Source of the DNA: Musa acuminata AAA Group
Taxonomy: Eukaryota; Streptophyta; Magnoliopsida; Zingiberales; Musaceae
Length of the DNA stretch: 64,000 nucleotides
NCBI RefSeq assembly: GCF_036884655.1
Contig: NC_088355.1
Location: forward strand, 17,634,001 to 17,698,000
Direction: 5' to 3'
Below the pieces are notes generated by a model. That model did not search any database. It was not told where the DNA came from and worked only from the letters and a program-made list of their open reading frames with translations. This document shows, one piece after another, positions 10,961-24,272 of the stretch. The position numbers were made by a program, and so were the translations under genes. Within the stretch, counting starts at the first letter, position 1; each line of letters begins with the position of its first letter.

Positions 10961-11439
10961 ATGACGAGTTCCCTTCTTCTACGGCAGCGGATTCCCTTCC
11001 TCGGCAGCGATAAGTTCCCTTCCTCAATGGCGGTGGGTTCCCTTCCTTGACGGTGCAAGTTCTCTTAGCAACGACGAGTTCCCGTCCTCAGCATTGCCGA
11101 ACTCTCCTCCCGATTTCCTTGCTCGGTAGTGACTTCTTGTGAATATTTACTGGTGTGAATATTGTTTGTATCATGTATCGTTATTGTGAAAATTGTCTGA
11201 TATATCTTTGGTGTGTTCCTACGATGTGTATTGATATGTACGCATGTTTGTATCATTAATTGTATATTATTGTGATCTTATTAATGATATGCCTGTGGTC
11301 GTTATGTTTACTATGATGTGTATACGTGTTTGTATTGTATCTATTTATATGTTATTGTTGTGAAGGTTGAATAATATATATTTGTTATGTGACTACTGTG
11401 ATGTGTAATATGGATACGATTTTGTAATATGAATATATT

Positions 11440-12840
11440 TGTTATGTTACTCAGATAATTAATAGGATGTTTTATATTTTTAATAATTTTAGGGTGATTA
11501 AATATTAAAATTAAGGAGTTTTTGGAAAAGATGATACGATCCAATGTAACTTAGTTAAAAAAAAAAAGAATATAACTCGATCAATTTTCAGGAAACATAT
11601 TTGAACTTTCATAAAACTACATAACATGTTCATAACATAATTAGTAGATTTTTTTATGAATTTAGTGTGATTAATTATGAAAATTAGAGATGTTTTTGGA
11701 TAAGTACCATGATCCATTGTAACTCAATAAATTTTTATAAACCTATCTAAACTTTCACAGAAATAGTATGACATAATGGGATGACTAAATATCAAAATTA
11801 AAGAATTTTTGAAAAGATATCGTGATCTAAGTGTAACTTAGTTCAAATATGAGTGTAACTCGATTAATTTTTACAAAACATATCCTAACTTCCAGAGAAC
11901 TAATAGGACAAGATTGTAAGATGATTAGTATTATTATTTTTTTATTTTTTTGAAGATTTTAAGATGATAAAATATTGAGATTGGAAATTTTCTTTTAAAG
12001 ATACTGTAATCATCGAGTGTAACATTGTTCAGAAACAAGTATAAGTCAATGAATTTTTACGAAACCTATTCAAACTTTTTCAAAACTAGTAGTACATGAT
12101 TGTAAGATTATTAGTGATAATTTTTTATTTTTTTAAGGATTTTAAGCTGAGAAAATATCGAAATTGGAAAACTTTTCTAAAGATGCTGTGAGGAGTATAA
12201 CTTAGTTAAAAAATAAGTGTAACTGAGTCAATTTATATGTGTCCAAACTTCTATAGAACACCAGGACATATGGTTAGTAAGATTTTTTTTTTTTTGATGA
12301 TTTTATGGTGACTAATTATAAAAAAAAAAAGATTTTTTTAATAGATATCATGATAGAGTGTAACTTAGTTCAAAACTAAGTGTAACTCAGTGAATTTTCA
12401 CGAAACCTATCGAAACTTCTAAAGAACTACTTTGAACATATTGGTAAGATGATTAGCAGGATTATTTTTATTATTTTAATAATTTTAGAATGATTGAATA
12501 TCAAAATTAGAGATTTCTTAGATATGTACTATGGTCGAGCCTAGTTCAGTATAACTCGATGAATTTTTATGAAACCCACCCAAGCTTTTACAAAACTATC
12601 ACGACATATTTATAAGATAATTAATAAGTTTTTTTATTCTTTTATTATTTTAGGTTGACTAATTATCAAAATTAGAGATTTTTTGAATAACTTACATAAA
12701 AAAAACTAGTGTAACTCAGTGAATTTCTATTAAATCTATCCAAAGTTTTACAAAACTACTAGGATATGCTTTTAAGATGATTAATATTATTTTTATATTT
12801 TTTAGGATTTTAGAATAATTAATGAAATTTGATATGTTGT
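11440..12840. repeat. Degenerate ~165-bp tandem repeat array
   Basis: A unit with GTGTAACT(C/T)AGT, then GAATTTTTACGAAACCTATC, then a CAAAACTA segment, a T-rich run and GATGATTA repeats about eight times. Anchor words near 11590, 11740, 11880, 12062, 12232, 12402, 12570 and 12730 give spacings of 140-182 bp. Units are diverged but in the same orientation. It resembles a small, old satellite block. Confidence 0.7.
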
Positions 12841-14055
12841 GGTAGGATTATAAGATCATATCAACTAAACTATAATTCTAACTCAACTAAAATCTATTTT
12901 TACAACTCAACTAAATTGTAAAAGTGATTGCACAATGGTGACTTTATTCTTAAAGTTAATAACAGTTTCTAATATTTTATAATGTTGTGGCACATTTCTC
13001 AAAAACTTCTATAGATATACTATAGACAATAAGACCATTTCCTGTAGCAAATGTAAATAATAAAAAACTGAAGATAATTGATAATATTGAGTTATATAAT
13101 CATTAAAAATTTGCATGAGTATCGATAGTGACGTATGACACCACGTATATCTTCAGATGATTTTGCCATTATCTCGATAGATTTGAAGTGTTTTCAGATA
13201 TTCTATGTAAAACCACCCAATTCTCATTAAAAAACAAGTTTCATAAGACTAATATTTCAACATCTAACAAAGGAACAATGCATCAATTTAGTTAAAAAAA
13301 CTCAAAGAACTCCTTAAACTTTGCCAAATGAATTAATGATAGGATTAGTCGATGTAGCCGAGGCTTCAACGATGCAATGGCAACATCTTCATCAACTAGT
13401 TTGACATAGTGATAACACCCACAAACTCTTTGGCAATGCAGCAGCAATGCCTTCCATGAACACTTTGTAAATACAATGATAAAGGATGCAACGATGTAGC
13501 CTTGCACATCGTGAATGCAACGAAGAATTTGCTAATGCAATTGAGGCTTAATCGATGTTGCTAAGACTTCAGCAATATAGTAGCAGCGACGTTTTCCTCC
13601 AACAGTTTGAATAAACATCAACCCAACCTTAATGGGAAGTATTTTCTATTATCCGCATGGATATGGGACGGGGATAAGTAGAGCACTCCCCATCACATTA
13701 TCATCCTCAGGCTCACCTTATCAATATATGAGCCTAGATGCTTGATCCGCTCGATTCAAATCAGACTAGGTTTAGTTGAGTTGATTATGAGTCATTTGAT
13801 TCGATTGAATCAAATGAAATAATATTAACATTCAATAGTAACATCCCTATCCTCTCGATCTATGTTCCTGAGAAATGGATTCAATATTCAATAGTTATTA
13901 TTATTTATATATTTTGATATTATTAATTGATTTTAATAATATTTTTTTAATTAAATAAATAAATTAGGAGAATATGAAGAATCCATAAGTTCTGCCTCCA
14001 ATGGGGATTGCTTGTCCCCACCCCTAACCTATCTAAATGGGGAATTGAGTGGAGA
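12841..14055. other. Intergenic DNA with no recognisable feature
   Basis: AT-rich DNA between the tandem array and the first LTR. The open frame at 13292-13507 on the minus strand has no recognisable motif. I see no RNA gene and no clear element end until LTR similarity begins near 14056. Confidence 0.45.
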
Positions 14056-15416
14056 TCGGAAAATTTTCACGATTTCATAAAATTATTCGTTTCGTTTAAA
14101 ACCGATTCCGATGAAAATGATTCTGATTCAATCTGTTTCGGAGAGAAGTTGAACTTGAAAGCTTTCATAAAAGTGTAAGAGAAGATTAAGCAGGTTTGCA
14201 GTAAAGTAAATTGCACAAATGAAAAGCAAACCAGAATTTAGAGTGGTTCAGTCAAGATAACCTACATCCACTTTTGGATTCCTCCTCTGACGAGGTCTCC
14301 AGCGTCCACTAAAAGCCTTCATTTAATAGATGAAGACCGAACACCTCTTTACAGTACTTTCCCCTTTTCCTGGGTTTAGGAGAGAACCTTTAGAAGTCTC
14401 ACATTTCTCTTGAATGATCTTAAAATTTAGAAAGGGAGGAGGACTCTAGCATTTGTTTACAACACTTTTATACCCCAATAACTCAAGATTATAATCACAC
14501 TTCGGTGCCTTTTCATGCTGAAAAGGGTGGGGTATTTATAGGCCCCAATGGCTTTAAAAAATGAAGCCAAAAAGTGTCTCATCTTGGATTTTCGGGGTAC
14601 TAGCGGTACCACCACTTGACACCTAACACTGAGCGGTACTATCGCTCAGTCTGGATGGTACCACCGCTTAATAGAGCTTAGAGATCAAGTTCTAGCAGTA
14701 CCACCGCCTGACAGGGGCAGCACCACCGCTTTGACAGGGGTGGTACCACTGCTTGATAGTGGCGGTACCACCACTGGCAACAATAACTACCGGTGGTACC
14801 ACCGCTGGTAGTAATAATTACCGGTGATACCACCGCTGGCAGCAATAACTATCGGCGGTACCACCGCCCAGTCTGGGCGGTACCACCGCCTAGACCACCT
14901 GGGGTGTTGCTTTCCAAGCAGTGCCACCGTCGGCCAGGAATTCAACATCCTGGTTACACATTGACTCTGGCCCAAACCAGCCTAACTTCGAGCCCAGTTG
15001 ACCCATAACAGAGTTGATAGGATTACCTTCCAAATCAACTCTAATTATCATTCTAACTATGATTAAGGCAAGCATGGTCTGGTATGTCGATTTTTCACTC
15101 GGTGATCTTCCAACGAACTTTTCGGCGAGTCTTCCAGTGAGCTTCTAGCGAACTCCCGGCCAACTCTCGTCTAGTCTTCCAGCGTGCTTCCGGCAATCTT
15201 CCGATGAGCTTTCAGCGAGTCTTCCAATGTGCTTCCGGTGATCTCACGATGAACTCTCGGCAAGTTCCTAGTATATCATACGAGTCTTCGACTCCAGCCC
15301 ATTATCTGCTTTACGCCTTACTGCTATCATAGTTAATCCTACACACTTATCTCAACACATGGATTAGATCAAATAATTTATCAATTAATTTTATTATCAA
15401 AATCCAAGATTCAATA
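14056..15416 (-). repeat. Copia 3' LTR (minus strand), U5 end missing
   Basis: It reads on the minus strand from TATTGAATC (U3 start at 15416, next to the polypurine tract) to about 14056. There it loses the GCACTAA/C-tract/TAACA terminus that other copies keep. It contains the palindromic GGCGGTACCACCGCC array (about 14600-14910) and a TATTTATA box (reverse strand) at 14533-14540. It belongs to the LTR family seen at 24273 and 31612. Confidence 0.8.
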
Positions 15417-15430
15417 ATCTCCCCCTTTTT
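15417..15430 (-). promoter_or_regulatory. Polypurine tract of the minus-strand element
   Basis: AAAAAGGGGGAGAT on the minus strand, directly before the LTR start, is the expected primer site for plus-strand DNA synthesis. Confidence 0.8.
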
Positions 15431-15908
15431 GATGATGACAACCAATTGGTAATGGAGTTAATCATAACTCCCCCTATCTATATGCAGAAAAGATACTCTT
15501 GAATTCAATGCCTTTGAATTCAAGCATTAAATTGATAATTTAGACTTATTATAATCATGCACATCATGATTTACCAAATCTAAAGATGATACCACGTATT
15601 CGTCGATAGAAATGATGTCAAGACATGACATCCATTTTTGAGTCAAAATCACAGATATTTTCAGCATCAAAGTAAGCATGATATTGACAGAAATTTTCAA
15701 CATCAAGGTAAGCATGATATCATACTCATCATTTGAAGAGATAACATGGAAATCAAAGTACAGAATTGTAATCATCAAAGTGAGTAGCATTTTAAGTTTA
15801 CAACATCAAGGTAAACAATATAGGATTATAACATCAAAGTAAGCAGAATAAAAGAAGGGGATTTCATCAATTTCTCCGCCTTTGTCATCAGCAAAAAGTC
15901 ACAATTAA

Positions 15909-16996
15909 TTATTCAAGTGGTGGCCAATCAAAATATCTAAACAAGATATTGAGTTGTTGATAAATCTATTGCAGCTTAGTCAAAATTTGATCTTGGCGTT
16001 GTTCAAGTCGATTTTGATGTTGTTCAAATCGATCCATCCGAGTCCCTATGTCGTCGATAGATGAGGGAGGTGCTTGCTCTACTGGAGGTGATTCCTCAAA
16101 GGGACCAGTTGGAGGAGATAGATTGCCCTTAAAAATTGGTGTTTCAAGTTCTGGTTCAGGTTAGAGGGGATCAGTCCTTCTAGGCAGTCTAGTCCATATA
16201 CCATTTCTGAATATACATCTCATAGGTGTGTGGTGCTAAATCTGTCTAGTTTTATAACTTCTTCATGAAATGATAATATCATAGATATGGAGTAGTCTTA
16301 TAATTAAGCTACCATATGGAAGCATCATGTCTTTTTTTGATAGTTTAATCATGTTTTATTGGATTAGGTACCAAAACAATTGTTATGTCCCTTCATAATC
16401 TAATACATGGTACCTAGTTCCATTTAGCTTACTTTATCATGATGATATTGCTTTGGGAGAATGATACTTATAAGGATGTGATGAAGTATTTTTGTGCTTA
16501 AAGATAATAAATGTTCGCAGCTTTTTGGAAGAATCGTTAAGTGAGGATTGCAAAAAATTGTTCCTAAGGCATCAACGTAAGTAGTCCCAACTTTTTCATC
16601 ATCCCATTATCCTCTAAAATAATACCCTCTTTCTTTTACCGGAATTTCTATGATGTTGCAAATTGATCTATCCGTAATGGGTATATGATGTCCTAATAGA
16701 TAGATAGATACCCTTTCATCTTCATCTACATGTAAATTGTTGTAAAATAGCCTAACAAGTCTAGAGTAGATAGGTTTACTCATTTGAAGGATTGAGAGAA
16801 TGTCTAGATTAGTAAACCATTGAATAGGTTCTAAATCACTTAATTCATATAAATCATCATATTTACCCTTATGAACATGTCTAGACTCTATTGATGAAAA
16901 TTTTAGGGCATGTTGATTAGAATTAAAAAGTAGGGAGTTATAATTTTTATCTAATCTCCTCTTCCCTTTGTCCCTAGAGGATCTTCTAGAAGTCAT
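15909..16996 (-). pseudogene. Non-autonomous element ORF, plant-transposon-protein-like (broken copy)
   Basis: Reading begins at ATG 16996 with a basic SRRSSRDKGKRRL start and continues in one frame, with stops, to 15909. A stop after the YYFRG motif (16607) replaces a Ser codon of the plus-strand sibling at 26420, and another falls near the C-terminal coiled coil. Conserved parts are LVRLFYNN, a YLLGHHIPITD segment and Gln/Arg/Glu heptads near the end. The middle resembles the plant-specific 'putative plant transposon protein' domain carried by various plant elements. No catalytic residues are recognised and its function is unknown. Confidence 0.65.
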
Positions 16997-17041
16997 GAGA
17001 CTAAACACATAAATGATGAGAGAACTGCACATAAGAGGCAA

Positions 17042-17420
17042 GATCTATTAATAAATTGAGAGAAGAGGTTTGAGAATTACCCTTGTAGTAATCTTCTTGA
17101 AAGATTGAGATTGATCCTTGAATTTGAAGAAGAGGAGAGTTTCCTTGAGTTTCTAGAGGAGGATGAAGTAGAATGAGGGGTGGAGAGGTGTTTAGAGGTG
17201 TGAGGAAGGAATATAGGAGGGCTTAGGGTCAGTTCTACCACCGACCCTAAGTGCATTTTTATAGGGTAGAGGTTGCGGGCGATGGCACCGGTAGCCGGGC
17301 GGTGCTACCGCCTGCCACCCATGACAACTGGTAGTGCTACCACCAGCTGGGTGGTGCCACTACCTACAGGCAATGAGCACTGCTCATATTGGTGTGTGGT
17401 GCTATCACAGGTGATTTCAA
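17042..17420 (-). repeat. 5' leader region of the non-autonomous element (minus)
   Basis: It matches the leader upstream of the sibling ORF at 26050-26419, including a block of GGCGGTGGCACCGCC-type palindromes (17285-17400). No primer-binding site or 5' LTR follows. The element is cut near 17420 and joined to copia pol sequence on the same strand. Confidence 0.6.
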
Positions 17421-17859
17421 TTTTGTAAGATTTTTATTGTTGTGAAGCACATAACCTTATTTACTTCATCATGTAAAATTTGCATCATAAGAGAAGATGA
17501 TTCGTATTGAAGATTGTACGTTCATGATTCATAATATAAAATACATACCATACTCAAATATTGTATATAACTCATAAAAAATGCATACTGTAATTTCATG
17601 ATTCACTATATAAAATTTGTACGTAAGCATCATAACAACTCATAAAGAAAAATGCATATGGCTCATTGCGCATACTATAAGATCATGATTTAGGTGAGTG
17701 ATCAAGAAAGTTCGAAAATAAAAATTTAACAAATTCATAAGTTCGGACAGTTTAACATCCCTAATTCCCTTCTAATAAAACCAAATTATTCTTCATTTAA
17801 GGGTTTTATAAAGATATATGCTCATTGATGTTTCGTATTAATAAACTCTAATATTACAT

Positions 17860-20356
17860 CATGATTTTAACAAGATCTCATATAAAGTAATGCCTAATGT
17901 CAATATGTTTAGTTCTAGAGTGTTGAATAAGATTTTTAGCTAAGCATATTGCACTAGTGTTATCACACTTTATAGGTATGTTTTTTATGTCAATTCTATA
18001 ATCCTTTAAAGTGTTTTTCATCTATATAACTTAAGCACAACATGCACCTATAGCTATGTACTCAGCTTCGGTTGTAGATAATGTAACCGAGTTTTGTTTC
18101 TTCGAAGACCAAGAAACGAGTGCGTATCCTAAAAATTGACACATTCTAGATGTGCTTTTTCTATCTAAACTACATCCAGCAAAATCCGCATTAGCATAAC
18201 CAAGCAATTCAAAGTTCTTAGATTTAGGATACCATAATCCTACTTTAGGAGTTCCTTTTAGGTATCTAAATATCATTTTAACAACTTTTAAATGAGATTG
18301 CTTAGGGTTAGATTGAAATCTAGTATAAAGTCCTACGCTAAACATGATGTCCGGTCTAATTGCGGTGAGGTAAAGCAAACTACCTATCATACCCCTATAA
18401 GCTTTTTGATCAAAGCTTTCTCCACTTTCGTCAATGTCTAACTTAGTGGAGGTACTCATATGAGTCTTGGTAGCTTTTGAACTGTCCATGTTAAATATTT
18501 TTAGCAAGTCTAAAGCATATTTTGTTTGATTAAGAAAAATGTCATTGCTAAGTTATTTAATTTATAAGCCTAAAAAGAAGGTTAGTTCCCCCATTAGGCT
18601 CATTTCAAATTTTAGGCTCATGCTTTTGGCAAATGATTTACAAAAGAATTTATTTATAGAACCAAAAATACTATTATCAATATAAATTTGAATAATAAGA
18701 AAATTATTTTTAAAATTTTTAATAAATAATATAGTATCGACCTTGCCTTTAGAGAAATTATTATGAATTAGAAATGAATTAAGTCTCTCATACTAAGCCC
18801 TTGGGGCTTGTTTCAATCCATAGAGAGCTTTAGTCAATTTAAACATATGATTAGGAAAATTATCATTCTCAAATCTGGGAGGTTGTTCAACATAAACTTC
18901 TTTAGAGATAAAGCCATTAAGAAAAACACTTTTAACATCCATTTGAAATAACTTAAAATTATTACTATTAGCATAGGCAAGGAGCATCCTTATGACTTCT
19001 AATCGTGTCAGAGGAGTGAAGGTTTCTTCATAATCGATATATTCTTCTTGGTTGAAACCTTTGGCCACTAATCTAGCCTTGTTTCGAACCACGATACCAA
19101 ATTCATCTTGCTTGTTTCTAAAGACCCATTTAGTACTAATAACTAAATGGTCATTTGGTATGGGAATAAGCTTCCATATTTCATTTATCTTAAATTGATT
19201 CAATTCTTCTTGCATTATGATGACCCATGAGTCGTTTTTATGGCTTCGTCAATATATTTATGTTCAATTTGGGAGATAAAAGCATCGTTGGCATAAAAAT
19301 TCTTAAAAAAAGAACGAGTTTAAACCCCTTTGAATGTGTCTCCTATAATTAGCTCATTAGGATGAGCATCTGCATACTTCCATTCCTTTAGCAAAGAAGG
19401 TTCGGAAGAAGATGCATCCAAATTGCTAGATGGAGAAAGGGATTCATTTAAATTCAAATTATCAAATTTAAGATCATAATCAAAATCATTTTTCTTAACT
19501 TTAAAAATTTCATTAAAAATAACATGAATAGATTCTTCTATAATCAAAGTTCTTTTGTTAAAGATACAAAATGCTTTAGAAACAAAAGAATAGCTAAGAA
19601 AAAATTCTTCATCGGATTTTGCATCAAATTTACCTAAGGCATATTTTTCATTCAAAATAAAATATTTATATTCGAAAACTTTAAAGTATGAAACGTTGGG
19701 TTTTTCGTTGTTCCATAACTCATAAGGAGTCTTGAAAAGTAGTGGTCTTACTAGAACCCTATTCATAACATAGCATGTTGTATTTACGGCTTCAGCTCAA
19801 AAATATTTTGGTAGGCTATGTTCGTTTAATATGGTTCTTGCCATTTCTTGTAAGTTTCTATTCTTTCTTTCTACTACTCCATTTTGTTAAGGATTTTTTG
19901 GAGCAGAGAAGTTGTGGTTGTATCCATTAGATTTATAAAATTCTTAAAAATTATGGTTTTGAAATTCACTACTATGATCACTTCGAATTAATGAAATTAT
20001 AAAACCCTTTTCATTTTGAACAAGTTTACAAAATTTAGAGAAATACCTAAAGCAATCACTTTTGTGTGCCAAAAAACAAGTCCATGTATATCTACTATAA
20101 TCATTCACGATGACGGTATTTGCTACCTCCTAGGCTTGATGTAGCAATTAGTCCGAATAAGTCCATATGAATCAATTGCAAAGGTTTAGAGGTGCTTATT
20201 TGATTCGTAGGTTTGAAGCTACCTTTTATTTATTTTCCTAGTTGACATGCATTACACATGTTATCTTTGACGAATTTGATATGAGGAATTCCTCTTACAA
20301 GTTCTTTAGATGAAATTTGAGAGATTAGTTTCATGCTAGTATGACCTAATCTCCAA
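17860..20356 (-). pseudogene. Copia pol relic: integrase, reverse transcriptase, RNase H
   Basis: Read on the minus strand from 20356: a gag-pre-integrase-like segment (near 20280), integrase remnants with the C-terminal part at 19320-19766, RT at 18793-19215 ([32 protein letters not shown]) and RNase H at 18031-18507 (ATRPD-like block, ADFAGC, TEAEYIA). It degenerates near 17860 in the HSRTKHID region. Several stops and frame breaks separate these blocks, so it is dead. At 20356 it abuts a plus-strand gag fragment head to head. Confidence 0.85.
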
Positions 20357-21039
20357 ACAACTTTCGATATTTGGTGCACTCTTGAAATCACACAAGAAGG
20401 CACAAGTAGTGTAAAAATTTCTAAACTTAATCTTTTGATGCACGATTTTGAGATGTTTTATATGGAACCAAGAGAGACTATTAGAGACATGTACACCTAT
20501 TTTATAGATGTCGTCAATAGTCTAAAAGCACTTGGTAAAAGTTTTTCGAACTTTGAACTCGTGAATAAGATTTTGCGTTCTCTTTCTAAGAAGTGGGATT
20601 CAAAAGTAATAGCTTTACAAGAAACAAAAGATTTAAATATTTTTCCACTTAAAGAACTTATCGGTACATTGATGACTTATGAAATGGTGCACAATGCACT
20701 TGATGAACATGAAGAACAAAACCACCTTCCAAAGAATAGGAAGGATTTGGGACATAGAACATTTGAAGACCACTCGAGCATAAGCTCAAGTGATGGTGAA
20801 TAAGAACTACTCACTAAGAAATTTAAAAAGTTAATGAAATAAAAATTAAAGAACAAAAAGAACGAAACTACTTGCTTTGAATGCAAGAAGATAAACAAAA
20901 ATTTGGATGAATCAAGCTCTTCCGAAGACGAGGAGAAAATCAAGAAAGGCCAGATGGTAAACTACGCCTTAATGACATTCAACGATGAGGTAATCGAAAC
21001 CCCCTTAATTTATTTTGAAACTACTTTATGTTTTCCATG
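20357..21039 (+). pseudogene. Copia gag relic (UBN2 type), 5'-truncated
   Basis: It enters the gag frame at a TTFDIW motif and continues through a UBN2-type core (ETIRDMYTYFIDVVNSLKAL, ELVNKILRSLSKKWDSK) and a Ser-rich tail (HSSISSSDGE). Stops at 20801-20803 and later break it. The zinc knuckle is reduced to CFECKK without the following His and Cys. The N-terminal third and all upstream LTR sequence are missing. Confidence 0.85.
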
Positions 21040-23558
21040 ATGCATTTTATTTTATTAAATAATTATTTTTCTTAAAAATTACATGTTTAAAAAATTAAAA
21101 ATGCAAGAATATGATCATGCTCGTAATTTTGAAAATAATAATAAAAATTATATGTTTTATGTTAATGAAATAAAATGTTAGATTTAAATCTAATGATCAT
21201 ATGTATTCTTTTCTTAAGAAGAAAAAATGTGTATCTTGTTGATTTCCGATTTTGATTGAAACCATGCTTGATGTTTTAATAAAAATATTAAGAAGTTTAA
21301 TATCATGCTTAATGATGATGCATGGATTTTGTATGGAAAACTAAGCATGAAAAGATAGATTTACCTAAAAAGAAAAATGCATGACTACAACAAATAACAA
21401 AATGATTTTGGTTGAAAATACCTTATGCTCAATAAAACATGAATATGCTTTATGTTTAATATTTTTTTTACTTTGTATGTCCTATAATGATGAATATTTT
21501 GAAAATAAATGAAATCATGTTTGATTTGAAGTAATGCATAATGATCATGCTTAATGAGTTTTCTTTCAAAATGATGCATAATGATTTTTGTGATTTATAA
21601 ATTATTGATTTTTACGATAATAAAAGTGGCTTTTTCGATTAAAAAAAAAAATGATACATGTTTTGATTTGACATAAATGAAATAGGCATGCTTATATGAA
21701 ATAGTGTAAGTGTCATGACGATTGTATATTTAATGATGCATAAAGTTGTAATGAAAATATTGAAATTTTGATACCATGATTTGATGATTTTATACATGAG
21801 ATTTTAAAGTTATACATGATGATTTTTGTGGTTTATTGATCTTGATGGTTTTTGTTACAAAATTTATTTTTCGATCCTAAACGATTGATGATATATATAT
21901 TTTTTGGCACAAAAAGAACAAAGGCATGCTCGTATGAAACAACTAAATAGATAAAAGTATTTTTCTTTAAAATATTTTTTCTCTATCTTATTGACTTTGA
22001 TGAATCTATTTTATCATCTTTTTATGAATCTGTTGAAAATAATTTTGATTTGATAATTTGAATTTGAATGAGCTTTATCTTGATTTTTTTAGATTTATAA
22101 CTTGAGATTTACTCTATAAAAATCGAGATATTTTATTCTCAATGTTTCTTTTTACCATCTACCATCCAAATGAATCATGATTGGTATCATTACTATATTT
22201 CTTCTTATCGTGTACTAAAGAGAAAATTTTTCTAAATGAATCATGATTTTTTGGAACCATAATTATTTTTATGATTCATAATGAATTGAGAAATTTTATA
22301 TGCTTGAATTAATATCTTATTCTCCTACATGATTGAATAAATTTTATCTATATCATGTTCTCCTAAGAATTCTTTTCATTTTTTTTTAAAGAGGAGATGT
22401 GTCAAAATGAATCATGTTTTTTGGTATTCATATGATTTTATCTTTTCATGATAGGATTTTTATACAATTCCTTATGTTCATGAAATATTTATCTCATCAC
22501 CCAATAATTCTTCTTGATATTCCTTATGTGATGATATGAATACATGAACTATTCATTAATTTGTTTTGATGTATACAAATAAGAAGTTTCGATCATGCAT
22601 GATAAGATGTAATTTGACAAAATTGGTACCATCATGATGTGAAATAAATGATAATTTGGAATCACGCATGTAATGATGATTTTATATACATGATGATTTG
22701 AAATTATGCATGCAATACTTATACTTATGATAATGATGCATGCAATGATAAAATATTCATGATAAAATAATTGTTTTGACATTCATGACTTGAATTTTCA
22801 TCTTTAGAAATTAATGTAAAGGGTCTTCCTTTCTTTTTGATAATGACAAAGGAGGAGCAAAACATGCTAGAAAGCTAATTTGCTAGCTTGCACAATTCAA
22901 AAAGAAAGCAAAAATTGCACTTCTCAAAAGAGAAGAAATTGCTATCTTGAACATCACCAAGAAAGTGCTATTTTGCAAATCTCAAGACACACAAATGCAA
23001 ACATGCAAAATTTGTAATTTTGTACATCATTAAAATTTATGATGCTTTGGTGATTATGCATCTTCTAAAATATTATAAGATTCACTAGTTTGCATGATGC
23101 AGAACTTGCTATCTTGAATATCACCAAGGAGTGCTATCTTGTCTATCTCAAGAAGGAAAAAGTTAACTTGCACATCTAGCAAAACTTATATTTCAAAAAG
23201 TAAGAGTTGATTTCTTGAACATATCAAAATTGCTAGCTTGCATGTTTTAAAATGTTCAAAAATGTTTTTGCTAGCTTGTATTTTTATGATAGCAAACTTG
23301 CGTGATGGTAAAAATGGATATTATATTTTTCATGCAATGAGTTGAACTTATATCACAAACACTTGATTGTGGTACTTCTCTTTTTTGTTGATGACAAAGG
23401 GGGAGAAGCATGTTGATTATATGTCATAATTTTATCATGACATGTTGCTTAGATTTTTGAATCCAAGAGTTTCTATCAATATGGCATATTGATAGGGGGA
23501 GTTTGTTCAAACTCCGGGAGTTAAGTTTAACTCCGTCATCAATTGGTTATCATCATAA
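21040..23558 (+). other. Long 3' UTR of the plus-strand gag-only element
   Basis: About 2.5 kb of AT-rich sequence with no pol. It is full of ATGATGCAT-like words, then GCTAGCTTGC/GCTATCTTGA repeats (22870-23300). Polypurine-tract-like modules lie at 22829-22857 (degraded) and 23381-23407. The same order occurs in the 3' UTRs of the sibling elements at 33206, 48006 and (minus) 58550. Confidence 0.7.
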
Positions 23559-23571
23559 AAAAAGGAGAGAT
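23559..23571 (+). promoter_or_regulatory. Terminal polypurine tract
   Basis: AAAAAGGAGAGAT sits directly before TGTTGAATCTC. It is a slightly degraded form of the AAAAAGGGGGAGAT tract of intact siblings. Confidence 0.75.
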
Positions 23572-24272
23572 TGTTGAATCTCATATTTTGATGATAAAAC
23601 CATTTGATAATTATGTTTATGTTTTAATCTGTGTTTTAAGTAACGTAGGATGCTTCGATCAAGATGAGACAATTAAAGTAGGAAAAATCATGTTGGGCCG
23701 GAGGAACATATTAGAAGATTGGACGTTGGGCCGGTGGATCGATCGACGTATCGACAGAAGGCTTCGGGCCATGGATTCGGGCATTGGGCCAAGAAAAGGG
23801 GGTATTGCGCTAATGATATCGGAGTTGCAGAGTCAATTGGCCGATTAGGCAATAGGCCGCAGGAGAGAACGATGCGCCAAAGAATCGGACGAAGCGTCGA
23901 GGGGCCAATGACATGTCGGACAACTTGATTAATGCTTAGTATTAATTATGTAGATCGAAGTTTGTTTTACATGTGCAAGATTAATTACGATGGCAGTAAG
24001 ACATGCAGTAGGTGTTGAGCCGGAGTCAAGACCAAGATCATGTTGGGGGTTCGAGAGTTCGTCGGAAGTCTGGACGATCATCGGAGGTTTTGCAAGAACA
24101 ATTGAGAAGTCTAGGAGCTTGCTAAAGAAGCTCGTCGAAACTCGTCAAGAGGATCGTTGTAAGTCCAGGAGTTTGTCGGAAGTTCGTCGGAGCATCGCTG
24201 AGGGTTCATCGGATGTTCGCTGAAAGAAGCGATTGAGCACCGGAACACGATTTGCAGCATTAATGTCTTAAG

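Noticed and set aside
13292..13507. 71-codon minus-strand frame
   Set aside because: No motif, AT-rich flanks, no splice context or repeat relationship supporting it.
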